Shown here piece by piece: positions 1 to 6,600 of a stretch of 10,366 nucleotides of DNA. The notes under the pieces were generated by a model. It worked only from the letters and a program-made list of their open reading frames with translations. It had not been told where the DNA came from and made no database searches. Positions within the stretch are counted from its first letter, which is position 1; each line of letters starts with the position of its first letter. Origin of the DNA: an uncultured Devosia sp. (GTDB taxonomy: Bacteria; Pseudomonadota; Alphaproteobacteria; Rhizobiales; Devosiaceae); NCBI GenBank assembly GCA_934553185.1, contig CAKTFF010000047.1, positions 1 through 10,366 of the forward strand, written 5' to 3'. A program made the translations under genes and the position numbers.

Positions 1-1
1 C

Positions 2-607
2 CTGCGCATCGGCAGCGTCCGCAACGGACTTGTCCCCCTCGCCATCCTCCTTGTGGCCATGGGCGCTACGGCGTTTGGTCTCGTTCCCGTCGCCCCCGCC
101 TTCTTTGCTGCCGCTGTCGGCATGGTGGTCAGCCGCGCACTCCCCCTGCGCGAAGTCTATGGGCAGCTCGATGCACCCATTCTCATCATGCTCGCCTGCC
201 TGATCCCGGTCTCAGATTCTCTGCGCTCCACGGGCGGCACCGAAATCATCGCCAGCTGGCTCTCACTTGTGGCCAGCCAATTGCCGGGCTGGGGCGCGCT
301 GGCGCTGATCATGGTTGCCGCCATGGCGGTGACCCCGTTCCTCAACAATGCGGCAACCGTTCTGGTCATGGCACCCATCGCCGCTACCTTTGCCACCGAT
401 CTCGGCTACGCCCCCGAGGCTTTCCTTCTTGCCGTGGCCATCGGCGCGGGCTGCGACTTCCTGACCCCCATCGGCCATCAATGCAACACGCTGGTCATGG
501 GTCCGGGCGGCTACAAGTTCGGCGACTATTGGCGCCTAGGCCTGCCGCTATCGATCATCGTCGTGCTCGTGGGCGTGCCCATGCTCATGCTGGTCTGGCC
601 CTTCTGA
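2..607 (+). CDS. SLC13/DASS-type anion:sodium symporter, C-terminal part (partial at the window's left edge)
   Basis: The frame is open from base 2 to the TGA at 605-607, giving about 201 residues with no N-terminus, so the gene starts outside the window. A GTG at 53 would give a shorter product, but the 17 codons before it read as normal family sequence, so it is internal. The protein is highly hydrophobic, with several membrane segments. Two hallmarks of the SLC13 / ArsB-NhaD ion transporter superfamily are visible: an LNNAAT loop around bases 341-358 and a TPIGHQCNTLVMGPGGY-like loop around bases 463-515. In this superfamily these re-entrant loops bind sodium and anion. Large bacterial members of about 590 residues carry central RCK/TrkA_C domains before this C-terminal half, but whether this one does cannot be seen. 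The substrate (sulfate, dicarboxylate or other) cannot be read from this part. Confidence 0.85.
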   Translation: MRIGSVRNGLVPLAILLVAMGATAFGLVPVAPAFFAAAVGMVVSRALPLREVYGQLDAPILIMLACLIPVSDSLRSTGGTEIIASWLSLVASQLPGWGALALIMVAAMAVTPFLNNAATVLVMAPIAATFATDLGYAPEAFLLAVAIGAGCDFLTPIGHQCNTLVMGPGGYKFGDYWRLGLPLSIIVVLVGVPMLMLVWPF

Positions 608-616
608 TGTGAAGGC

Positions 617-634
617 TTGCCTATCCCGAGGCAA
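617..634 (+). terminator. Small hairpin after the transporter gene, possible weak terminator
   Basis: A perfect 6-bp stem (TTGCCT at 617-622 and AGGCAA at 629-634) with a 6-base loop lies 10 bases past the transporter stop codon. No T-tract follows, so it is at best a weak intrinsic terminator. Its position between two unrelated genes is the main support. Confidence 0.25.
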
Positions 635-681
635 TCGGTAGACGTCAAAGCGAGGCTGTCGAACTAAAAGGTTGTGTCCCG

Positions 682-1551
682 ATGCACACGACGCACACCA
701 TACCCCTGCCCAATCGCGAGCCGCTAAGGCTCGGCCAGACCCCGCTGGTCATGGGCATTCTTAACGTCACCCCAGACAGCTTCTCGGATGGCGGCCAGCA
801 TAACCTCGTCGCCTTTGCCGTCGAACATGCCCGGACCATGGTGGCCGAAGGCGCCGACATCATCGACATCGGCGGCGAAAGCACTCGACCAGGCGCCGAA
901 CCAGTCGGCGTTCAGGAAGAGCTCGACCGTGTCATGCCGGTGATCGATGCGCTGGTCGCCGGTGGCATCGACGCTCCCATCTCCATCGACACCTATAAGC
1001 CGCTCGTTGCCGATCAGGCGATCCAGGCCGGCGCCACCATCATCAACGATGTCCACGGCCTCCAAGGCGCTCCCGAAATGAAGGACGTCGCCGCGCTCCA
1101 TGACGTCCCCGTTATCGTCATGCACTGGGACAAGGATCGCGACCGATCCGTCCCGCTGCTGGATTCGATGCGGGCGTTCTTTGCGCGCAGTCTGGCCCTC
1201 GCAGCAGAAGCGGGGATAAAAAAAGATCGCATCATTCTCGACCCCGGTTTTGGCTTCGGCAAGTCGCTGAGCGAAAACTATCTCATGCTGCGCGAACTCG
1301 CAGGAATTTCGCAAGAAAACAGCCAGCATGCCGCAAGCCAAGGCTTGTTGGTCGGCACCTCCCGGAAATCTATGATCGGGCGCCTTTTGGACGCTCCCGC
1401 CGACGCGCGCCTGGCCGGAACAGTTGCCACCACGGTGCTGGGCTACCTCAATGGTGGCCACATCTTCCGCGTCCACGACGTCCGGGCCAACCGCGATGCC
1501 CTTCGCGTCGCCCAGGCAACGCTTTACGGCCCACCAGCAGGCACGGAGTAA
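682..1551 (+). CDS. folP: Dihydropteroate synthase
   Basis: FolP condenses 6-hydroxymethyl-7,8-dihydropterin pyrophosphate with p-aminobenzoate to give 7,8-dihydropteroate in the cytoplasm; it is the sulfonamide target. The 289-residue length is typical. All TIM-barrel motifs are present: MGILNVTPDSFSDGG at 24-38, DIGGESTRPGA at 62-72 (pABA/sulfonamide loop), then SIDTYKP, INDVHG, the VIVMHW strand, LDPGFGFGKS and GTSRKSMIG (pterin/phosphate-binding lysine and arginine), and a final RVHDV near the C-terminus. The start is the ATG at 682, preceded by AAAAGG at 666-671 about 10 bases upstream. It is the first gene of a folP-folB-folK operon, separated from the transporter by 74 bases, with folB starting 3 bases after its stop codon. 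Nothing looks damaged, and no resistance-type insertion is seen in the pABA loop. Confidence 0.97.
   Translation: MHTTHTIPLPNREPLRLGQTPLVMGILNVTPDSFSDGGQHNLVAFAVEHARTMVAEGADIIDIGGESTRPGAEPVGVQEELDRVMPVIDALVAGGIDAPISIDTYKPLVADQAIQAGATIINDVHGLQGAPEMKDVAALHDVPVIVMHWDKDRDRSVPLLDSMRAFFARSLALAAEAGIKKDRIILDPGFGFGKSLSENYLMLRELAGISQENSQHAASQGLLVGTSRKSMIGRLLDAPADARLAGTVATTVLGYLNGGHIFRVHDVRANRDALRVAQATLYGPPAGTE
1545..1548 (+). promoter_or_regulatory. Ribosome binding site of folB inside the end of folP
   Basis: GGAG at 1545-1548 lies within the last codons of folP, 6 bases before the ATG at 1555. It fixes the folB start and suggests that folB translation is coupled to folP termination. Confidence 0.6.
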
Positions 1552-1554
1552 CCC

Positions 1555-1941
1555 ATGGCCGACAGCTTCACCGGCGACCGCATCATCCTCAAAGACCTGG
1601 GCTTTTACGGCTATCACGGCGTCTTCGCCGAGGAAGCCAAGCTCGGCCAGCGCTTTTTCATCGACCTCGAAATCGGCCTCGACCTGTCAGCCCCCGCGCA
1701 GACCGACGACCTCGACAGCGGCATCTCCTATGCCGCTATCTACGACGTGGTCAAAGCAACCTTCGAGGGTGAGCGCAAGAAGCTCATCGAAGCCCTGGCC
1801 CATGCTATCACACTGGCTTTGTTCAACAATTTTCCTGCCCTGGACTGGATCATCGTCCGCATCCGCAAGCCCGAAGCGCCCATCGCTATGGTCCGAGGCG
1901 AAGCCGCCATCGAGCTGCATCGGCGCAGGCCATCCGCATGA
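1555..1941 (+). CDS. folB: 7,8-dihydroneopterin aldolase
   Basis: FolB cleaves 7,8-dihydroneopterin to 6-hydroxymethyl-7,8-dihydropterin and glycolaldehyde, the step before FolK, and works as a cytoplasmic homo-oligomer. The 128 residues match the family length. The N-terminal GFYGYHGVFAEE block (16-27) and GQRFFIDLE (31-39) are diagnostic. Aligned by eye to the Staphylococcus aureus enzyme, its active-site Glu22, Tyr54 and Lys100 correspond to Glu27, Tyr59 and Lys105 here, all present. The start lies 3 bases after the folP stop, and its TGA overlaps the ATG of folK by 4 bases (ATGA at 1938-1941), so the three genes are almost certainly co-transcribed and translationally linked. Some family members also epimerise or oxygenate the substrate; the sequence alone does not decide this. 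Confidence 0.96.
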   Translation: MADSFTGDRIILKDLGFYGYHGVFAEEAKLGQRFFIDLEIGLDLSAPAQTDDLDSGISYAAIYDVVKATFEGERKKLIEALAHAITLALFNNFPALDWIIVRIRKPEAPIAMVRGEAAIELHRRRPSA

Positions 1942-2381
1942 GCGCCCTCACCTGGCTGAGCCTCGGCGCCAATATCGGCGATCCTCCGGCGCAGCTCGCT
2001 GAAGCCGTCCGGCAGATCGCAGACCAGCCCGCAATCGAGATCACCGCACGCTCCACAGTGCTGGCCACCAAGCCTTGGGGCAAGCTCGACCAGCCCGATT
2101 TCGCCAACATGGCGCTCGAGATACAAACCACCCTAGAACCGCTCGATCTGCTGGCCGCGCTTCAGGCCATCGAGCTCAACATGGGCCGGGTACGCGAGGA
2201 GGTCTGGGGGCCACGCCTCATCGACATTGACATCATCGCCTACGACCAGAGAGTGATGAACACACCGCGCCTTTCCCTGCCTCATCCCTTTGCCCATGAA
2301 CGCGATTTTGTGCTCGCGCCCCTGCGGGAGATCGCTCCGCAAACGGCAGACTGGATCGTCCGGCAGGCCGCTTCCCGCTAG
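1938..2381 (+). CDS. folK: 2-amino-4-hydroxy-6-hydroxymethyldihydropteridine pyrophosphokinase (HPPK)
   Basis: FolK transfers pyrophosphate from ATP to 6-hydroxymethyl-7,8-dihydropterin, making the substrate of FolP. The 147 residues are slightly shorter than the common 155-165. Visible motifs are LSLGANIGD at 7-15, TKPWGKLDQPDFANMALEI at 44-62 (pterin-binding loop region), the signature WGPRLIDIDI at 90-99 whose Asp96 and Asp98 match the two magnesium-binding aspartates of the E. coli enzyme (Asp95, Asp97), and LPHPFAHERDFVLAPL at 114-129. The gene overlaps folB by 4 bases. Its TAG stop (2379-2381) interlocks with the stop of the convergent atp12 gene, leaving no space for a separate terminator. 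Confidence 0.96.
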   Translation: MSALTWLSLGANIGDPPAQLAEAVRQIADQPAIEITARSTVLATKPWGKLDQPDFANMALEIQTTLEPLDLLAALQAIELNMGRVREEVWGPRLIDIDIIAYDQRVMNTPRLSLPHPFAHERDFVLAPLREIAPQTADWIVRQAASR

Positions 2382-3157
2382 GCGCGCACCGCTTCGAGCA
2401 CCGCCACAGCCGTATCGAACTCCACCCGGCGAGTAGCCCGGCGCTCCGCCGCTTCCTCGTCCTCGCCCCACTGGCTGATCTGGTAATCCTCGTCCACATG
2501 GGCGGCGCGCCACACCTGATCGGCCGAAAAGAGCTTCGCCCACAGGCCCATGGCAAGAAGCCCCGACCCGGTCAGTCCGGTGATCGACACCATGGCTATC
2601 AGCGTAAATAGGTTCTCACTGACCAGCGCCTCAGCCATCCGGTCCAGCGTTGCCTGCGGCTGCGGCTGGTGCAGGATGCCAAAGGTTGGCTGAAAGCTGA
2701 CTCCAAAATGCCGGGCCAGGCTCACCAGCGCCCCATCCCACGCCACTTCCTGCTCGGAAACCAGCTCCTGCGGACTGTCTGCCCGATACAGCAACAGGTC
2801 CCCTGCCGCAAACTTGATGATTTCCGCGCGCAGCGCCGGATTGTTCTCTTCGCCGCTCTCGATTGCCGAATTGATTAGCCGCACCATGGGCATAGTTGCC
2901 GGATCGATGAACTCGCCTTGCGCGGCCCACTCGGCGGCCATCGTGGTCGCGATCGCTGCGGCGGGCACCACGACCGGTAGCTTCTTGCCCGGCGTGCGCA
3001 CCGGCCGCTTGTCGAGCGTGACCACAAAGCCGCCCTCCACCGGCCCGGCAGCAACGTCCTTGTAGAAGCGTTTGGGCAGCTCGACCTTGTTGAGGTGCTG
3101 CGCCCGACCATAACCGTCGTTGAGATGCTTTTGGATGTCGTCGAGCTGGTCACGCAT
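2378..3157 (-). CDS. ATP12-family F1F0-ATP synthase assembly chaperone
   Basis: Mitochondrial Atp12 binds the unassembled F1 alpha subunit and helps form the alpha3beta3 hexamer; alphaproteobacterial homologues are thought to do the same in the cytoplasm. The 259 residues carry the family blocks RFYKDVA (30-36), GGFVVTLDKRPVRTPGKK (42-59), AAEWAAQGEFIDPATMPMVRL (74-94), the GDLLLYRADSP block (119-129), WD at 140-141, the GI-x-HQPQP stretch (160-167), and a helical C-terminus with VDEDYQISQWGEDEEAAERR (221-240). The family's IAAEW and DLLCYRA-type motifs are clearly recognisable. The ATG at 3155-3157 overlaps the end of the HAD phosphatase gene by 8 bases, making this the last gene of the leftward operon. 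It has no preceding methionine to compete and only a poor ribosome site, consistent with translational coupling. Confidence 0.93.
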   Translation of the reverse strand: MRDQLDDIQKHLNDGYGRAQHLNKVELPKRFYKDVAAGPVEGGFVVTLDKRPVRTPGKKLPVVVPAAAIATTMAAEWAAQGEFIDPATMPMVRLINSAIESGEENNPALRAEIIKFAAGDLLLYRADSPQELVSEQEVAWDGALVSLARHFGVSFQPTFGILHQPQPQATLDRMAEALVSENLFTLIAMVSITGLTGSGLLAMGLWAKLFSADQVWRAAHVDEDYQISQWGEDEEAAERRATRRVEFDTAVAVLEAVRA

Positions 3158-3824
3158 AGGTCTGGTCCAAAAGTTGGTCGATGGCGCCGCTGAGCTGGTC
3201 GAAGCGGTCGATCATGATGCTTGCGCCTGCCGCAATCAGCTCGTCTGGCTCATGATAGCCCCAGGTCACCCCGATCGTACGGCAACCTGCGGCCACACCC
3301 ATCTCGATATCAAAGGTCGTATCCCCGATCATCACCGTCTGCTCCGGCGACGCTCCGGTCTCCCGCATGGCCGTGTCGATCATGCCCGGGTGAGGCTTGG
3401 ACGGATTGTGATCGGGTGTTTGCAGGGAGATGAAATGCCCGGCAAGTCCATGAAGTTGCAGGATGCGGTGAACACCGTTCAGGCCTCTACCCGTGGCAAT
3501 CCCCAACACCGTATCAGGCTGCCCATGCAGGGCGTCCAACGCTTCGCGCGCTCCAGGAAACAGGCCTTCCCGCTCCCCATCGGCCACCAGCGAAGCCCGA
3601 TAGTGCTGCTTGTAGTCTTCCACCATGGCCGCGATCAGCACCGGGTCATCGCTCTGCGCCAGCCGCGCAATGGCGAGCGGCAACGACAGGCCGATTACCC
3701 GGCGCGACTCTGCAGCCGTCGGCACCTCAAGGCCGTGGGCGGCAAAGGTGGTCGCCATATGTTCGGTGATCAGGGCCTGCGTGTCGATCAACGTGCCGTC
3801 CATGTCGAACATCACGAGCCTCAC
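3150..3824 (-). CDS. HAD-superfamily phosphatase, phosphoglycolate-phosphatase-like (subfamily IA)
   Basis: This is a cytoplasmic phosphatase that uses an aspartate nucleophile. The 224 residues contain all four HAD motifs: DMDGT with nucleophile Asp7 and acid/base Asp9, ATGRG with Thr111, Lys143 in SKPHP, and IGDTTFD with Asp168 and Asp172 for magnesium. The helical cap lies at about 17-85, as in Gph- and PPase-like members. The substrate is not settled: 2-phosphoglycolate from DNA repair or oxygenation, pyrophosphate, or another small phosphate ester are all possible. The start is a GTG at 3822-3824, not ATG, and it overlaps the rluC-like stop as GTGA. A clean GGAGG 7 bases upstream supports this start over the in-frame ATG four codons later, which would leave only two residues before the nucleophile. 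Confidence 0.92.
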   Translation of the reverse strand: MRLVMFDMDGTLIDTQALITEHMATTFAAHGLEVPTAAESRRVIGLSLPLAIARLAQSDDPVLIAAMVEDYKQHYRASLVADGEREGLFPGAREALDALHGQPDTVLGIATGRGLNGVHRILQLHGLAGHFISLQTPDHNPSKPHPGMIDTAMRETGASPEQTVMIGDTTFDIEMGVAAGCRTIGVTWGYHEPDELIAAGASIMIDRFDQLSGAIDQLLDQTYA

Positions 3825-4807
3825 GCGCCATCCTCCGGGTCACCGCTGACATCGTAGCGGTCGGGATCAAACCCCAGCGTTTCAAAGCTCTGCCGCATAT
3901 GCGGTGGCAGCGGCGCCGAAATATCGAGGCGCTTGCCGCTGCGCAGCGGAATGGCAATGCGCCGCGCATGCAGATGCAGCCCTTCGCTGAGGCCCGGCGC
4001 CCCCTGCCAGTTCTCAATATTGAAGTAGCGCGGATCCCCGATAATAGGCGTTCCTAGTTGCGCCATGTGCACCCGCAGCTGATGCGTTCGGCCCGTCACC
4101 GGCTTCAGCGTCACCCAGGCAAAGCGCCGGCTGGCCGTATCGGTGGTCGAATAATAGCTCATCGAGTGCTGCGAGCCGGGCGTGCCGTTCTTGACCACCA
4201 CCATCTGTTCGCCATCTTCGGTGCTCTGCCGCGCAAGAAAGCACGAGATTTCGCCCTGTTGCGGGTGGGGGTTTCCGGCCACGATCGCCCAATAGATTTT
4301 GCGTGCCGAGCGGGAGCGGAACACCGTCCCGAAATGGCTCGCCGCCGCCTTGGTCTTGGCCACCACAAGGCACCCCGATGTGTCGCGATCCAGCCGGTGC
4401 ACCAGCCGCGGCGCCTCGCCTTTGCTGTTGGGCAGGCTTTTCAGCATGCCGTCCAGATGCCGCTTGGTGCCGCTGCCGCCCTGTACCGCCAACCCGTGGG
4501 GCTTGTTGAAGACATAGATGTCATCGTCCTCATACAGGATCAGGTCGCGCAGGAACTGCGCGTCACCACTGTTGATCTTGATCGGCTTGACCGCATCCGC
4601 ATCATCGATCGGCGGAATGCGAACAATCTGACCCGGCGACAGGCGGGTGCTGGTCGTCACCTTGGCCTTATCGACCTTGACCTCGCCATTGCGGATCAGC
4701 TTCTGCAGCCGCCCAAAACCGAGCTGTGGGAAATGGTGGGCAAACCAGCGATCAAGACGCATCCCGTCTTCGTCGCTTTCCACCTGCCGCTGTTGAACCG
4801 CACTCAT
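3821..4807 (-). CDS. rluC: 23S rRNA pseudouridine synthase, RluC/RluD type
   Basis: RluC-type enzymes isomerise specific uridines of 23S rRNA to pseudouridine (positions 955, 2504 and 2580 in E. coli). With the chosen start the protein has 328 residues. An S4 RNA-binding domain spans about 15-63 (MRLDRWFAHHF... then LIRNGEVKVD). The catalytic domain follows, with VFNKPHGLAVQGGSG (99-113), the catalytic motif HRLDRDTSG with Asp140 as nucleophile, KPVTGRTHQLRVHM (235-248) and GTPIIGDPRY (252-261). The open frame extends to an ATG at 4891, but that would add 28 residues running back through crcB; the ATG at 4805-4807 overlaps the crcB stop as ATGA and puts the S4 domain at the normal distance from the N-terminus, so I chose it. 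RluC versus RluD specificity is inferred from overall wording, not proven. Confidence 0.92.
   Translation of the reverse strand: MSAVQQRQVESDEDGMRLDRWFAHHFPQLGFGRLQKLIRNGEVKVDKAKVTTSTRLSPGQIVRIPPIDDADAVKPIKINSGDAQFLRDLILYEDDDIYVFNKPHGLAVQGGSGTKRHLDGMLKSLPNSKGEAPRLVHRLDRDTSGCLVVAKTKAAASHFGTVFRSRSARKIYWAIVAGNPHPQQGEISCFLARQSTEDGEQMVVVKNGTPGSQHSMSYYSTTDTASRRFAWVTLKPVTGRTHQLRVHMAQLGTPIIGDPRYFNIENWQGAPGLSEGLHLHARRIAIPLRSGKRLDISAPLPPHMRQSFETLGFDPDRYDVSGDPEDGA
3832..3836 (-). promoter_or_regulatory. Strong ribosome binding site deciding a GTG start
   Basis: The minus strand reads GGAGG here, 7 bases before the GTG start codon of the HAD phosphatase and inside the last codons of the upstream pseudouridine synthase gene. 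It is the best Shine-Dalgarno match in the leftward operon. Confidence 0.7.
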
Positions 4808-5190
4808 GCCACGCCCCGGGTCACCAAAAGTCCGAGATAAAGCCCCACGAGGCATAGGGCAACCGACAACAGCACATAGGAGCCCGCCCAAAGCAGTTCG
4901 CCACGTTCCAGCAGCGTCACTGCGTCAAGGGAGAAGGACGAGAACGTCGTGAAGCCGCCAAGCACGCCGACAGCCACGAACAGCCGCGTCTGCTCCTGCC
5001 AGCCCGGCATCAGGCGTGCCATGACTCCAACGAAGATGCCCATCAGCAGCGAACCGAAAACGTTGATCAGCAGCGTGGCCAGCGGAAAGGATGCGGGCCA
5101 CAAACGGCTGATGAAGCTTGTAAGGCCGAACCGGGCCATTGCGCCAAGCGCACCACCGAGACCGACAAGCAGGAAAGGCGGCATGATCAT
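4804..5190 (-). CDS. crcB: Fluoride channel CrcB/Fluc
   Basis: CrcB (Fluc) is a small inner-membrane channel that exports fluoride as a dual-topology dimer. The 128 residues fit the family and show four hydrophobic segments, at about 5-27, 36-58, 68-90 and 100-124. Family signatures are GGALGAMARF (12-21), LLINVFGSLLMG (40-51) with pore Asn43, and GVLGGFTTFSSF (75-86), where Phe80 and Phe83 correspond to the two pore phenylalanines and the TTFSS turn to the central sodium site. Only one copy is seen, as expected for a homodimer. The start could be Met1 (5190) or Met3 (5184); a GGTGAG in the leader suits Met3 slightly better by spacing. It lies 38 bases after rarA and overlaps rluC by 4 bases. 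Older annotations call it a camphor-resistance protein, which is misleading. Confidence 0.95.
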   Translation of the reverse strand: MIMPPFLLVGLGGALGAMARFGLTSFISRLWPASFPLATLLINVFGSLLMGIFVGVMARLMPGWQEQTRLFVAVGVLGGFTTFSSFSLDAVTLLERGELLWAGSYVLLSVALCLVGLYLGLLVTRGVA

Positions 5191-5228
5191 AGGCTCACCG
5201 TGGCGCGACCTCGTGGCACCATGAAGGG

Positions 5229-6548
5229 TTACTCACCCGCCTCACCCTTCCGGATTGCCCTTAAGCGCTCGAAGTAGTCCACGCGCTTGCGCAGTTCTCG
5301 CTCAAAACCGCGCTCCACCGGCTCATAGAACCGCTGGCGCCCAAGGTTTTCGGGAAAATACTCCTGACCGGAAAAAGCATCGGGCGCATCGTGGTCGTAG
5401 ATGTAACCCTCGCCATAGCCAGACCCCTTCATCAGCTTGGTCGGGGCATTGAGGATCACCATAGGAGGCATGGGGGAGCCGGTGGATTTGGCAACAGCCA
5501 TCGCCGCCTTGAAGGCGATGTAAACCGCGTTTGACTTGGGCGCGAGCGCCAGGTGCACCACCACCTGGGCCAGCGCCAGCTCACCCTCGGGCGAGCCCAG
5601 CATCTGGTAAGCGTCGCGTGCAGCCACGGCCATGGGTAGGGCTTGCGGATCGGCTTCGCCAATGTCCTCGGACGCCATGCGGATCAGCCGCCGCGCCAGA
5701 AACAGTGGGTCCTCGCCGGCCACCAGCATGCGCGCAAAGTAGTAAAGCGCCGCATCCGGATCGGAGCCTCGGATGGTTTTATGGAGCGCCGAGATCAGGT
5801 TGTAGTGCCCGTCCTGCGCCTTGTCATAGATCGGCGCACGGCGCTGCACCACCGTCAGCAGGCTTGCTGCATCCATCACCTCGCCCGGCTTGGCTGACGC
5901 CAGCACTTCCTCCACAAGACCCAGCAGCGCCCGACCATCACCATCGGCAAGCGTCAGCAAGGTCGCCCGCGCTTCCTCGTTGAGTGGCAGCCTCCCGCCT
6001 GTCAGCGCCTCGGCCCGCTCCACCAGCTTCTCGAGATCCTCTGGCCCCAGTGACTCAAAACGCAGGACCTGACTGCGCGACAGCAAAGCCGCGTTGAGTT
6101 CGAAGGACGGGTTCTCGGTTGTGGCGCCGACCAACACGATGGTGCCGTCTTCCATCACCGGCAGGAAGCCATCCTGCTGCGCCCGGTTGAAACGGTGGAT
6201 CTCGTCCACAAACAGCAAGGTGCGATGGCCAGACAGCCGCGCGAACTTAGCCTTTTCAAAAACCTTCTTGAGGTCCGCCACGCCAGAAAACACCGCCGAA
6301 ATCTGCTCGAACGTGTAGCCAATCTGGTCGGCCAGCAGCCGCGCCACGGTGGTCTTGCCCGTACCAGGCGGCCCCCACAGGATGAGCGAGCCTAGCCGGC
6401 CACTGGCGATCATGCGCCGCAGCGTGCCGTCGGGGCCCAGCAGATGCGTCTGCCCGATCACCTCATCAAGCGTTTGCGGTCGCAACTGGTCAGCCAACGG
6501 GCGTGCGCGGTCAGTTGCGGAGGGGTCAGCGGCAAAGAGGTCGGACAT
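5229..6548 (-). CDS. rarA: Replication-associated recombination protein A (RarA/MgsA), AAA+ ATPase
   Basis: RarA is a tetrameric AAA+ ATPase related to clamp loaders and to eukaryotic Mgs1/WRNIP1; it acts at stalled replication forks and interacts with SSB. The 439 residues match the family. Walker A GPPGTGKTT is at 59-67 (Lys65), Walker B LLFVDE at 111-116, sensor 1 GATTENPSF at 141-149, and a likely arginine finger Arg158 in LLSRSQ. The C-terminal MgsA_C region, about 265-430, includes DPDAALYYFARML, ARRLIRMASEDIGEADP and GYGEGYIYDHD. The ATG at 6546-6548 is the only sensible start because an in-frame TAA lies 12 to 10 bases upstream. It has no recognisable Shine-Dalgarno sequence, only a C-rich AACCCACCC leader. 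It follows the protease gene by 52 bases. Confidence 0.96.
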   Translation of the reverse strand: MSDLFAADPSATDRARPLADQLRPQTLDEVIGQTHLLGPDGTLRRMIASGRLGSLILWGPPGTGKTTVARLLADQIGYTFEQISAVFSGVADLKKVFEKAKFARLSGHRTLLFVDEIHRFNRAQQDGFLPVMEDGTIVLVGATTENPSFELNAALLSRSQVLRFESLGPEDLEKLVERAEALTGGRLPLNEEARATLLTLADGDGRALLGLVEEVLASAKPGEVMDAASLLTVVQRRAPIYDKAQDGHYNLISALHKTIRGSDPDAALYYFARMLVAGEDPLFLARRLIRMASEDIGEADPQALPMAVAARDAYQMLGSPEGELALAQVVVHLALAPKSNAVYIAFKAAMAVAKSTGSPMPPMVILNAPTKLMKGSGYGEGYIYDHDAPDAFSGQEYFPENLGRQRFYEPVERGFERELRKRVDYFERLRAIRKGEAGE

Positions 6549-6600
6549 GGGTGGGTTTTAGCCGATTGGCCGCCCTGCCAAAAGGCGAAACCGCAATGCC

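Noticed and set aside
724..1617. A 297-codon minus-strand open frame opposite folP
   Set aside because: It mirrors folP codons, has no recognisable domain, and the plus-strand frame carries every dihydropteroate synthase motif.
3120..3857. A 245-codon plus-strand open frame across the HAD phosphatase gene
   Set aside because: It covers the HAD gene and both its overlap junctions, and has no motif of its own; all HAD motifs are intact on the minus strand.
4058..4840. A 260-codon plus-strand open frame opposite the pseudouridine synthase
   Set aside because: The opposite strand encodes complete S4 and catalytic motifs in an overlapping operon; this frame is the usual GC-rich antisense shadow, rich in Arg and His, with no family features.
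5191..5228. Fluoride riboswitch ahead of crcB
   Set aside because: Only 38 bases separate crcB from rarA, too short for the aptamer plus expression platform, and I could not find the conserved pseudoknot sequence or a following terminator.
6566..6581. Inverted repeat TTGGC/GCCAA as a terminator between the protease gene and rarA
   Set aside because: The stem is only 5 bp with a 6-base loop and no T-tract on the minus strand; a chance hairpin in GC-rich sequence is equally likely.
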